Of a DNA stretch of 64,000 nucleotides, positions 8,468 to 16,934 are shown in pieces. The first letter of the stretch is position 1. Every line of letters begins with the position of its first letter. Both the position numbers and the translations under genes were made by a program. The stretch is taken from contig CBDAQZ010000004.1 of NCBI GenBank assembly GCA_965199335.1, positions 372,001 through 436,000 of the forward strand. The letters run 5' to 3'. Source of the stretch: CBDAQV01 sp965199335. Its GTDB lineage: Bacteria; Pseudomonadota; Alphaproteobacteria; CALMVH01. The notes beneath the pieces were generated by a model. It made no database searches, had not been told where the DNA came from, and saw only the letters and a program-made list of their open reading frames with translations.

Positions 8468-10006
8468 ATGGATAATGCGGAATTAATCTTTGCCATGTTA
8501 TCGAAGCGTATCGTGTCACAATCTCCGCATTCCACTTTCCGTTTTATGGCAACAGCCCTGTCCGCGTTCGGGCTGGCGGGCCAGCTGTTTTGCGCCTCCG
8601 TTCAGGCGCAGACATTTCCGGAAGCCCTGGCGCTTGCCTACCAGAACAATCCCGACCTGAACGCCGCGCGCGCCGCCCTGCGCGGCACGGACGAGCAGGT
8701 GCCGCAGGCACTCGCCAACTGGCGGCCCACGATCAGCGCGGTGGGCTCTGCCAATTACGAGGGCGTGTATTCCCATCCCTCCGCCGCCGGCGCTGTGGCG
8801 ACGCCCGGCAGCACCACCGGCGCAGGCTCGACGCCGAACGTGGCTTCCGAAATTCCCGGGGGGCACCAGATATTGCAGCCCTATTCCTACGGCCTGCAGA
8901 TCACGCAGCCGGTCTATCGCGGCGGTCGCACCGTCGCCGACACCAGCCGCGCGGAGAACACCGTCAAGGCCGGGCGCGCGCAGCTCGCCAATACCGAGGA
9001 GACGGTGCTGCTGAATGCCGGAACATCGTATCTGGACGTGGTGCGCGACCAGGCGACCATCGATCTGGAAGTGTCCAACGACCAGCTGCTGGCCAAGATC
9101 GCCGACGCCTTCGGCAAGCGGCTGGAAGTCGGCGAGGTGACGCGCACCGACGTTGCCCAGGCCGAAGCCCAGCGCGGGCAGAGCCTGTCAACCCGCACCC
9201 TGGCCGAAAGCCAGCTGGCAAATAGCCGCGCCGCCTTCCTGCGCTATGTCGGCGTGATGCCGATGGGCCTGAAGGATCCCGAACTGCCCTATGCCCTGCC
9301 CGACAGTCTGGACGACGCGCTGGCGCTGGCCGAGGCGAACAACCCGCAGGTGCTGACCGCCTCCTACACCGAAGCGGCGGCGCGCGATTCGATCGACCTC
9401 GCCCACGGCGCCGGCAACCCGGAAGTGGACCTGATTGGACAGGCGGGGCGCCAGCGGCAGGGCTATACCGGATCGGCCCCTGTCGACGACGCGATGATCG
9501 AGGCGCAGCTGAACATCCCCCTCTATACCGGCGGCCTGGTATCGTCGCAGGTACGGCAGGCAAAGCAGGTCGCCAGCCAGCGCCTGATCGAAATCGAAAG
9601 TGCCCGCCGTCAGGCGCACCAGCAGGCGCAGCAGGCGTGGGAAAGCCTGGAGGCTACCACCGCCGCGATCAAGATACAGGAACAGGCGGTCAAGTCGGCG
9701 CGCGTCGCCTACCAGGGATCGAAGGAGGAAGACCTTGTCGGCACCAAGACCACTCTGGACGTTCTCAGCGCGACGCAGGTGCTGCTATCGACACAGCTGG
9801 GCCTGCTGCAGACCCAGCACGACCGGCTGGTCGCCAAGTTGACGCTGCTTTCGGCGCTGGGCCAGTTGACCGCCGAGGGACTGTCGCTGCCGGTCGATTT
9901 CAAATACGACGCGAAGGACAATTACGAGCACGTGCACGACAAGGTATTCGGCGAGGCGATACACATCGCCCCCGGCGCACCCAAGCAGGACGACGATGAC
10001 CGCTGA
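8468..10006 (+). CDS. TolC-family outer-membrane channel of a type I secretion system
   Basis: This is the outer-membrane efflux protein (512 aa from the ATG at 8468), expected to trimerise into a channel-tunnel. The N-terminus has a long signal peptide ending near SVQAQ, before the mature start TFPEALALAYQNNPDLNAARA, which is typical of TolC. TolC-like elements include PYSYGLQITQPVYRGGRT and LNIPLYTGGLVSSQVRQAKQ. An internal in-frame ATG at 8495 is an alternative start, but 8468 has AGGG at a suitable distance. The 3' end overlaps the ABC exporter gene by 11 nt, which indicates an operon with the other two secretion components. Confidence 0.93.
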   Translation: MDNAELIFAMLSKRIVSQSPHSTFRFMATALSAFGLAGQLFCASVQAQTFPEALALAYQNNPDLNAARAALRGTDEQVPQALANWRPTISAVGSANYEGVYSHPSAAGAVATPGSTTGAGSTPNVASEIPGGHQILQPYSYGLQITQPVYRGGRTVADTSRAENTVKAGRAQLANTEETVLLNAGTSYLDVVRDQATIDLEVSNDQLLAKIADAFGKRLEVGEVTRTDVAQAEAQRGQSLSTRTLAESQLANSRAAFLRYVGVMPMGLKDPELPYALPDSLDDALALAEANNPQVLTASYTEAAARDSIDLAHGAGNPEVDLIGQAGRQRQGYTGSAPVDDAMIEAQLNIPLYTGGLVSSQVRQAKQVASQRLIEIESARRQAHQQAQQAWESLEATTAAIKIQEQAVKSARVAYQGSKEEDLVGTKTTLDVLSATQVLLSTQLGLLQTQHDRLVAKLTLLSALGQLTAEGLSLPVDFKYDAKDNYEHVHDKVFGEAIHIAPGAPKQDDDDR

Positions 10007-12110
10007 TACCGGCCTTACCTCCTTCCTGCTGATGCTGCGGGCCGCCGGGATCTCGATCACGGAGGAGCAGCTGCGCCACCAGCACGCGCTGACCGGCGCG
10101 ATGCAGGCCGAAGACATGCTGCGTGTCGCACGGGCGCACGAACTGAAGGCGCGCATCGTCACGATAGGTTTCGAACGTTTGCAGACGACGCCGCTGCCTG
10201 CCATCGCCCGCATGAAGGACGGCACCTTCGCCATCGTCGCCCGCGTGGAAGAGGCGCGGGTGCTGCTGCACGACGTCACCGCCAACGCCCCGAAGATTTC
10301 GCCGCGGGAGGAGTTCGAGAAGGACTGGGACGGTTCTCTGGTGCTGATCACCCGCCGCGCCAACCTGACCGACATGGCGCGCGAGTTCAACATCAGCTGG
10401 TTCGTGCCGGCCCTGTACAAATACCGCCACATCTTCGGCGAGGTGCTGCTGGCGTCGCTGTTCCTGCAGGTGCTGGCGCTGGTCAGCCCGGTCTTCTTCC
10501 AGCTGGTGATCGACAAGGTGCTGGTGCATCGCGGCATGAGCACGCTGGACGTGCTGGTGATCGGCCTGGTCATCGTGTCGGTCTTCGAAGTCGTGCTCGG
10601 CGCGCTGAGGACCTACATCTTCTCGCACACCACCAACCGCGTCGACGTCGAGCTGGGGGCACGGCTGTTCAATCACCTGCTGGCGCTGCCGCTGGCCTAT
10701 TTCCAGTCGCGCCGCGTCGGCGATTCCGTCGCCCGCGTTCGCGAGCTGGAGAATATCCGTAACTTCCTCACCGGCTCGGCATTGACGCTGGTCGTCGACC
10801 TGGCGTTCACCTTCGTCTTCCTGGCGGTGATGTTCATCTATTCCGGCCTTCTGACCTGGATCGTAATCGCCTCGCTGCCGGTCTATTTCGCCATCAGCGC
10901 CTGGGTCAGCCCGATCTTCCGCCACCGCATCAACGAGAAATTCAAGCGCGGCGCGGTCAACCAGGGCTTCCTGGTCGAGAGCATCACGGGCATCGAAACC
11001 TTGAAGGCGATGGCGGTCGAGCCGCAGATGCAACGCCGCTGGGAGGAACAGCTGGCTGGCTACGTTCAATCCAGTTTCGCCAGCGCCAACCTGGGCAACA
11101 TCGCCAGCCAGGCGGTGCAGTTCGTCAACAAGGCGACCATCGCCGCGACATTGTATTTCGGGGCCAAGCTGGTGATCGACGGCGACCTGACCGTCGGCCA
11201 GCTGGTCGCGTTCAACATGCTGTCGGGCCGCGTCTCCGCACCCGTGCTGCGGCTGGCGCAGATGTGGCAGGATTTCCAGCAGGCGCGCATCTCGATCGAC
11301 CGGCTGGGCGACATATTGAACACCCCGCGCGAGATGCAGCTGCAGGCGACCCGCGCCGAACTGCCGCCGATCCGCGGCGACGTGACCTTCGAACATCTGA
11401 ATTTCCGCTACCGCCCCGATGCGCCGGCGACGCTGACCGATATCAACCTGTCCATCCGCGCCGGCGAGGTGATCGGCATCGTCGGTCCGTCCGGCTCGGG
11501 CAAGAGCACGCTGACCAAGCTGATCCAGCGCCTGTACAATCCCGAGGGCGGGCGCGTGCTGGTCGACGGCGTCGACCTGCGCCAGGTCGATACCACGTGG
11601 CTGCGCCGCCAGATCGGCGTCGTGCTGCAGGAGAACATGCTGTTCAACCGCTCGGTGCGCGAGAACATCGCGCTGGCCGATCCGACGCTGGACATGCGCC
11701 GCGTGATCGCCGCGGCCGAGATGGCGGGCGCGCACGAGTTCATCCTGGAACTGCCGCACGGCTACGATACCGAGATCGGCGAGCGCGGCACCACCCTGTC
11801 CGGTGGCCAGCGCCAGCGCCTGGCCATCGCCCGCGCGCTGGTGACCAACCCGCGCATCCTGATCTTCGACGAGGCGACCAGCGCGCTGGATTACGAATCC
11901 GAACGCATCATCCAGGACAACATGGCGCGTATCGCGGCGGGCCGTACCGTCATCGTGATCTCGCACCGCCTGACCGTGGTGCGCGAGGCGACGCGCATCA
12001 TCACCATCGAGAAGGGGCGCCTGGTCGAGGAAGGCACGCATGACGAGCTGGTGAAGCGCAACGGCCGCTACGCCAACCTGTTCCGCCTGCAGGGAGGTTC
12101 CGCTGCCTAA
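9996..12110 (+). CDS. Type I secretion ABC transporter (HlyB-like)
   Basis: This 704-aa permease/ATPase of a type I secretion system exports unfolded substrates in one step. Residues 1-125 form a C39-peptidase-like domain without the catalytic Cys (SFLLMLRAAG at the equivalent site), as in HlyB, so it should bind RTX substrates rather than cleave a leader. Membrane helices span about 140-400. The ATPase domain shows Walker A GPSGSGKST (497-505), signature LSGGQ (601-605), Walker B with Asp625-Glu626 and the switch His in VISHRLTVV. It sits between the TolC-like and HlyD-like genes, and two RTX-like cellulases downstream are the likely cargo. Confidence 0.95.
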   Translation: MTADTGLTSFLLMLRAAGISITEEQLRHQHALTGAMQAEDMLRVARAHELKARIVTIGFERLQTTPLPAIARMKDGTFAIVARVEEARVLLHDVTANAPKISPREEFEKDWDGSLVLITRRANLTDMAREFNISWFVPALYKYRHIFGEVLLASLFLQVLALVSPVFFQLVIDKVLVHRGMSTLDVLVIGLVIVSVFEVVLGALRTYIFSHTTNRVDVELGARLFNHLLALPLAYFQSRRVGDSVARVRELENIRNFLTGSALTLVVDLAFTFVFLAVMFIYSGLLTWIVIASLPVYFAISAWVSPIFRHRINEKFKRGAVNQGFLVESITGIETLKAMAVEPQMQRRWEEQLAGYVQSSFASANLGNIASQAVQFVNKATIAATLYFGAKLVIDGDLTVGQLVAFNMLSGRVSAPVLRLAQMWQDFQQARISIDRLGDILNTPREMQLQATRAELPPIRGDVTFEHLNFRYRPDAPATLTDINLSIRAGEVIGIVGPSGSGKSTLTKLIQRLYNPEGGRVLVDGVDLRQVDTTWLRRQIGVVLQENMLFNRSVRENIALADPTLDMRRVIAAAEMAGAHEFILELPHGYDTEIGERGTTLSGGQRQRLAIARALVTNPRILIFDEATSALDYESERIIQDNMARIAAGRTVIVISHRLTVVREATRIITIEKGRLVEEGTHDELVKRNGRYANLFRLQGGSAA

Positions 12111-13491
12111 ACTGACCCTGCCGCGTCGTCTTTCCCACGAATACGAATTCCTGCCCGCCGCGCTGGAGGTGATGGAAACGCCGCCCTCGCCCGCCGGACG
12201 CGCGGTGATGCTGACGCTGATCGCCTTCGTCGCCATCGCGTTCGGCTGGGCCTGCATCGGCCATCTCGACATCATCGCCACCGCCGAGGGGAGGATCATT
12301 CCCAGCGGCAAGGTCAAGGTGATCCAGCCGTTCGAAACCGGCGTGGTGAAGGCGATCGACGTGCATGACGGCCAGCACGTCCATGCCGGCGACATGCTGG
12401 TCGAACTGGACCCGACCATGAACGCCGCCGAGGCGGGGCATGTCGGCCACGACCTGATCGCCGCCGAGATCGACGCCGCGCGGCTGGCGGCCCTGGAAAA
12501 CGGCGACGAGATGATCGCGCCCGACGGCGCCGCGCCCGCCGACGTGCAGACCGCCCGCAGCCAGGTACGCGCGGCGCGTGCCGAACAGCAGGCCAAGCTG
12601 GACAGCCTGTCGCGCCAGCTGGAACAGAAGCAGGCGGAAAAGGACGAGGCCGCCGCGACCGTTTCCAAGCTGCAGGCATCGATGCCGCTGATCCAGAAAC
12701 GCCGCGACGTGCGCAAATATCTTTCAGAGCACGAATTCGGCTCCAAGCTGACCTATCTGGAAGCGCAGCAGCAGCTGACCGAGCAGGGCCACGATATCGA
12801 GGTCGAGGGCCACAAGCTGGACGAAAGCACCGCCGCCATCGCCGCGTTGAAGCAGCAGCACGACGAGACCGAAGCCGAATTCCACCGCGACAACCTCGAC
12901 AAGCTGGGCGAAGACGAGGCCAAGATCGGCTCGCTGCGCCAGGATTTCGACAAGGCGACGCAGCGCACTACGCTGCAATCGCTGCGCTCGCCCGTCGACG
13001 GCACGGTGCAGCAGCTGTCGGTCCATACGGTCGGTGGCGTGGTGCAGCCGGCGGAGCAGCTGCTCGTCGTCGTGCCGGACGACGCCAAGCTGGAAATCGA
13101 GGCTACGGTGCCGAACCGCGATGTCGGCTTTGTGCATGCGGGCGAGCCGGCCGAGATCAAGGTCGAAGCGTTCACCTTCACCCGCTACGGCCTGCTGCAC
13201 GGCGTCGTGACCGACCTGTCGCGCGACACCGCGCCGGTCGACGACCGCCAGCAGCAACAGAACCAGAAGAAGCAGGACCAGGGCGACGACGAATCGCGCC
13301 AGGCGCGCGAGGCAGGCTATATCGCTCATATCACCCTGGCCGAAACCAGCATCGACACCGAAACCGGGCCGCAGGCGCTGGGTCCTGGCATGGCGGTTAC
13401 GGTGGAGATCAAGACCGGCCACCGCCGCGTCATCGACTACCTGCTGTCCCCGCTCAAGCGCTATCGCCACGAGGGCATGCGGGAACGGTAG
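12103..13491 (+). CDS. HlyD-family periplasmic adaptor of the type I secretion system
   Basis: This membrane-fusion protein links the ABC exporter to TolC. One N-terminal helix (AVMLTLIAFVAIAFGWACIG) is followed by a biotinyl-lipoyl half, long coiled coils, and the second half with LRSPVDGTVQQLSVHTVGGVV. It ends with the HlyD-like GMAVTVEIKTGHRRVIDYLLSPL. The first ordinary starts are GTG 12169 and ATG 12172. However, the frame upstream encodes HEYEFLPAALEVMETP, matching the conserved YEFLPAHLELIETP of HlyD, and contains no ATG, GTG or TTG back to the stop at 12052. A CTG at 12103 follows AGGGAGG by 5 nt and overlaps the exporter stop. I therefore start there; 12169 is the conservative alternative. 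Confidence 0.9.
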   Translation: MPKLTLPRRLSHEYEFLPAALEVMETPPSPAGRAVMLTLIAFVAIAFGWACIGHLDIIATAEGRIIPSGKVKVIQPFETGVVKAIDVHDGQHVHAGDMLVELDPTMNAAEAGHVGHDLIAAEIDAARLAALENGDEMIAPDGAAPADVQTARSQVRAARAEQQAKLDSLSRQLEQKQAEKDEAAATVSKLQASMPLIQKRRDVRKYLSEHEFGSKLTYLEAQQQLTEQGHDIEVEGHKLDESTAAIAALKQQHDETEAEFHRDNLDKLGEDEAKIGSLRQDFDKATQRTTLQSLRSPVDGTVQQLSVHTVGGVVQPAEQLLVVVPDDAKLEIEATVPNRDVGFVHAGEPAEIKVEAFTFTRYGLLHGVVTDLSRDTAPVDDRQQQQNQKKQDQGDDESRQAREAGYIAHITLAETSIDTETGPQALGPGMAVTVEIKTGHRRVIDYLLSPLKRYRHEGMRER

Positions 13492-13680
13492 CGTTTGCCG
13501 GGAAAAACCTTGATTTTACCTAAATAACCCGTTAGCCGTTCCAGCAGGTTCACGCTGGCTCACCCCCTGTGATCGCTCGGCCTTTCGGAAGGAAGGCGCC
13601 CCGGCAATTTCGGCCGGTGCCGATCCGGATCAACGAAGCCGGCAGCCCATTGCCTCTTGACTGCTTGCAACCGGCTGGGA
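13492..13680 (+). promoter_or_regulatory. Leader/promoter region of the first cellulase gene
   Basis: This is a 189-bp non-coding gap between the adaptor and the first cellulase. It starts with an AT-rich stretch (TTGATTTTACCTAAATAACCC, near 13510-13530) that could hold a promoter. Two short hairpins follow: CCAGC-aggttcac-GCTGG and CCTT-TCGG-AAGG. No Rho-independent terminator with a T-run is visible after the adaptor, so read-through is possible. I recognise no known riboswitch here. Confidence 0.3.
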
Positions 13681-16600
13681 ATGTCCGAAGTAACCATCAA
13701 CCTTGCCACGGCCGGAAACGCCGCGACGACTTCCGCCGCCCTTGTCGGCGGCAGTTTCGCCACGGGCGTCAACCTGTCGGGGCTGGAATACAATCCGGGC
13801 GGCATGAACCGGCCGAACTGGGACTATTTCATCCCGACGACGGCCGAGCTGCAATACTATCATTCGCAGGGCGTCAACCTGATCCGCCTGCCCTTTTCCT
13901 GGGAACGGATGCAGCCGACGCTGAACGGCCCGCTGAACACCACCTATATCGCCGAGATCGAGGGCGTGGTGAATGCCGCCGCCGCGCTGGGGATGAAGGT
14001 GATCCTCGATGCCCATAATTTCGGCGGCTACGGGTCGAACAAGCTGGGCGACGGCACGCTGACAGACGGTGAATTCGCCAATCTGTGGCAGCAGCTTTCC
14101 AGCACCTTCGCCGGCAATCCCGGCATAGGCGGCTACGACCTCATGAACGAGCCCTCGGGCATGCCGAACGCGCAGGCCTGGCCGCAGGCGGCGCAGGCGG
14201 CCATCACCGCGATCCGCACTGTGGACCTGAATACCCCGATCTATGTCGAGGGCGACGATTTCTCCGCTGCCGGATCGTGGAGCCAGAACAATCCGACCCT
14301 CGCCAGCCTGGTCGATCCGTCGAACAACCTGATCTTCTCCGCCCACCTCTATCTCGACAACGACGGCAGCGGCACGCATTACGACTGGACCCAGCAGGCC
14401 GCGCAGGGCGATACCACGCAGCTGGGCGTGCAACGCCTGCAGAATTTCGTATCCTGGCTGCAGGCCAACAACCTGAAGGGCGACATCGGCGAGCTTGGCA
14501 CCGCGGACGACAATACCAGCTGGCTGGTCTCGCTCGACAACACGCTGGCCTTGGCGCAGGCCAGCAACCTTCAGGTGACGTACTGGGCCGGCGGCCCTGC
14601 CGTGGGCAGCTATCCACTATCGACCGAACCCGCCGGCGACGGCACGCCCGCGTCGCAGATGGCGATCCTGGACAGGTACAGCGGCGCGATGGAAACGGTG
14701 CCCGTCGCCGCCTTGTCCGGTACGGCGGCCGCCAATACGACCCTTTATCTCAGTAACGAGCTTGGCGTCACCATCGCCACCGTCCAGACCAATGCCCTCG
14801 GCATCTGGAGCACGATTTTGACCGGCCTTTCGGCCGGTGTTCACACCATCGCCATCAGCGATGTGCCGCCGGGACTGGATGGCGACATCGCCGCCATCTC
14901 CTTCATCCTGAACCCCAATGTCGTGGTTCAGCCGCCCGTGGTCGCGCCCGCGATCGCTGCCACCGCCCTGATCGTCGGCGGCGTGAACACAAGGCTGGCG
15001 GGTACGGCATTGCAGAATACCTTCCGGTTCGTTCCCGGCGACGGGCGCGACACGGTGACGAATTTCGATACTGCCGAGGGCGACGCGCTGCAGGTGATCG
15101 GTTCCGGTTCCTATACGGTTTCGGATTTCCATGTCAGCGACATCATGTGGGATTATGGCGCGGCCTCGCCGTTCCTGTGGCAGATGAACGGCACCGCCGT
15201 GAGCAACGCGACGCCGATCGGCGCACCCGCCGGTGCGCTGGCCCTGGCGGGTTATCACATAGCCGCCACTGGCGATTTCGACGGCGACGGGATGAGCGAC
15301 CTGCTGCTGGCGCCCGACGCGCCCAATCCGGGCGCGCCGGCGATCCTGTGGTTCATCGACAAGGATGCCCTGGCCTCGGGAATCGCCCTGCCCTACGCCG
15401 CACCCTCGGCCAAGGCATGGAGCGGCGATTTCAACGGCGACGGCGACAGCGACATCCTATGGGACAACGGTTCGCAGACACCCTATCTGTGGGAGATGAA
15501 GGGATCGGCCGTCATCGCGGCGGTCGCGCTTGGCGGGCCCACCGGCAGTACCGTCATGCCGGGCTACCACATCGCAGGTGTCGGCGATTTCAACGACGAC
15601 GGCAGATCCGACATCCTGCTTGCCCCCGACATCCTGGGCGGGCCGACCGTCATCTGGTTCATGAACGGCACTGCCGGCAACGCCGTGACGCTGCCCTATA
15701 TCGGGCCTTCGACGACGGCCTGGACCGGCGACTTCAACGGCGACGGCACCAGCGACATTCTTTGGGACGAAGGATCGGCAAGCCCCGTGCTGTGGGAGAT
15801 GCAGGGCGGGCTGGTGATCGGCGTGCGCATACTGGGCGGCGCGTATGGCGGTGTCGTCATGCCCGGCTATCACATCGCGGGCGTCGGCGATTTCAACGGC
15901 GATGGCTATGCCGACATATTGTGGAGCGCAAATACGCCCAGTTTCGCCTCGCCCTCCATGATCTGGTTCACGACGCCGGGCTCGGTAACGGGGTTGTTCC
16001 TGCCCTATGGGGAAACACCGACGACGGCTTTCATCGGCGACTTCAACCTCGATGGTGCGCTGGTGACTTCGGGCGGGACGCAGGTGATCCTGCCGGGCGT
16101 CGACAGCCACACCGCCACGGTCACCGTCAGTACCCTAAGCGCAACGCGCGACTACAGCGCGCTGTCCGCCGGCGTAACCGCAAACCTGATAACTGATGCC
16201 AGTTCGATCGCGGGCGAAAACCTCGCCGGCTATCACAGCATCGTCGGCACACCCTACAACGACACGCTGCGTGGCGACGGCGTGGGCTATGTCAGTACGC
16301 TGACCGGCGACGGCGGCAGCGATATCTACCAGTTCGGATCGGGCGACGGCACGGTCGACATAATCAATGGCTCCAGCGCATCGGCAAATGCTACGGGACA
16401 GGTCGATTTTCTAAGCGGCGTCGTCAAACAGGATTTGTGGTTCGCAAAATCGGGTAACGATCTCGTAATCGACATATTGGGCAGCAACGACCAGCTTACG
16501 GTGTCAGGATGGTATGCGTCCGGCGCGGCGAAAGTCAGCGAGATCGTGGACGCAGGCGGTTTCAAACTGGATAGTGCGCTGGCCAATCTAGTCCAGGCAA

Positions 16601-16710
16601 TGTCTACGTTTTCGGCGGCAAACCCGGCTTTCAATCCGCAGGCATCGGGGACGACGATGCCAACCGATTCCACCTTGCAGAACACGATCGCCTCATCCTG
16701 GCATAGCTAG
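13681..16710 (+). CDS. GH5-type cellulase with FG-GAP-like repeats and RTX-type C-terminus (paralog A)
   Basis: This secreted endoglucanase-like protein has 1009 aa and no Sec signal peptide. The N-terminal domain (about 25-330) is a GH5 TIM barrel. The acid/base Glu157 lies in YDLMNEPSG and the likely nucleophile Glu271 in KGDIGELG. A short Ig-like segment (345-415) follows. At about 470-800 are Asp-rich repeats of type GDFNGDGxSDILW, resembling calcium-binding FG-GAP/VCBS repeats. The C-terminus has a single RTX-like GDGGSDIYQFGSGDGT and an HCBP-related segment (DLWFAKSGNDLVIDILGSND), ending in SSWHS. ATG 13681 is chosen; an in-frame TTG at 13657 is an alternative. Absence of a signal peptide, RTX end and the upstream exporter imply type I secretion. 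Confidence 0.88.
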   Translation: MSEVTINLATAGNAATTSAALVGGSFATGVNLSGLEYNPGGMNRPNWDYFIPTTAELQYYHSQGVNLIRLPFSWERMQPTLNGPLNTTYIAEIEGVVNAAAALGMKVILDAHNFGGYGSNKLGDGTLTDGEFANLWQQLSSTFAGNPGIGGYDLMNEPSGMPNAQAWPQAAQAAITAIRTVDLNTPIYVEGDDFSAAGSWSQNNPTLASLVDPSNNLIFSAHLYLDNDGSGTHYDWTQQAAQGDTTQLGVQRLQNFVSWLQANNLKGDIGELGTADDNTSWLVSLDNTLALAQASNLQVTYWAGGPAVGSYPLSTEPAGDGTPASQMAILDRYSGAMETVPVAALSGTAAANTTLYLSNELGVTIATVQTNALGIWSTILTGLSAGVHTIAISDVPPGLDGDIAAISFILNPNVVVQPPVVAPAIAATALIVGGVNTRLAGTALQNTFRFVPGDGRDTVTNFDTAEGDALQVIGSGSYTVSDFHVSDIMWDYGAASPFLWQMNGTAVSNATPIGAPAGALALAGYHIAATGDFDGDGMSDLLLAPDAPNPGAPAILWFIDKDALASGIALPYAAPSAKAWSGDFNGDGDSDILWDNGSQTPYLWEMKGSAVIAAVALGGPTGSTVMPGYHIAGVGDFNDDGRSDILLAPDILGGPTVIWFMNGTAGNAVTLPYIGPSTTAWTGDFNGDGTSDILWDEGSASPVLWEMQGGLVIGVRILGGAYGGVVMPGYHIAGVGDFNGDGYADILWSANTPSFASPSMIWFTTPGSVTGLFLPYGETPTTAFIGDFNLDGALVTSGGTQVILPGVDSHTATVTVSTLSATRDYSALSAGVTANLITDASSIAGENLAGYHSIVGTPYNDTLRGDGVGYVSTLTGDGGSDIYQFGSGDGTVDIINGSSASANATGQVDFLSGVVKQDLWFAKSGNDLVIDILGSNDQLTVSGWYASGAAKVSEIVDAGGFKLDSALANLVQAMSTFSAANPAFNPQASGTTMPTDSTLQNTIASSWHS

Positions 16711-16734
16711 ATCGAGTGGTTAATTTGCCCGGTA

Positions 16735-16777
16735 ATTCACTCTAATTGTAGTGAATGATAACCCATGCTTAGGCATG
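16735..16777 (+). promoter_or_regulatory. Two adjacent inverted repeats between the cellulase genes
   Basis: The 224-bp gap between the two cellulase genes (16711-16934) contains two perfect inverted repeats. One is ATTCACT-(8 nt)-AGTGAAT at 16735-16756; the other is CATGC-TTAG-GCATG at 16764-16777. Neither is followed by a T-run, so they look more like operators than a strong intrinsic terminator, although a terminator role for paralog A is possible. The rest of the gap shows no feature I can support. Confidence 0.4.
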
Positions 16778-16934
16778 CCTTATAACCCGCCCTTAGAAAT
16801 TATCTGACATTCTGTGCATCGTGCCGGCCGAGGCAAGTCCGTCAGGGCATCCCCGAAATCATACGGGCAGGCAGCACACCAACATTCAGGTTCTCAAACG
16901 TACGGCTGGTTGCCGTGCGAAGGCTGGTGCACGC

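Noticed and set aside
9996..10370. Active C39 leader-peptidase domain in the ABC exporter
   Set aside because: The catalytic Cys is absent, as in HlyB-type C39-like domains, so no double-glycine leader processing is proposed.
9900..12746. A 948-codon minus-strand open frame opposite the ABC exporter
   Set aside because: High GC at third positions creates it; composition (Gln/Arg/Asp-rich) is not protein-like and it lies antisense to clear secretion genes.
13492..13680. Cyclic-di-GMP riboswitch in the cellulase leader
   Set aside because: The conserved GEMM core and receptor sequences are not present; only short unrelated hairpins were found.
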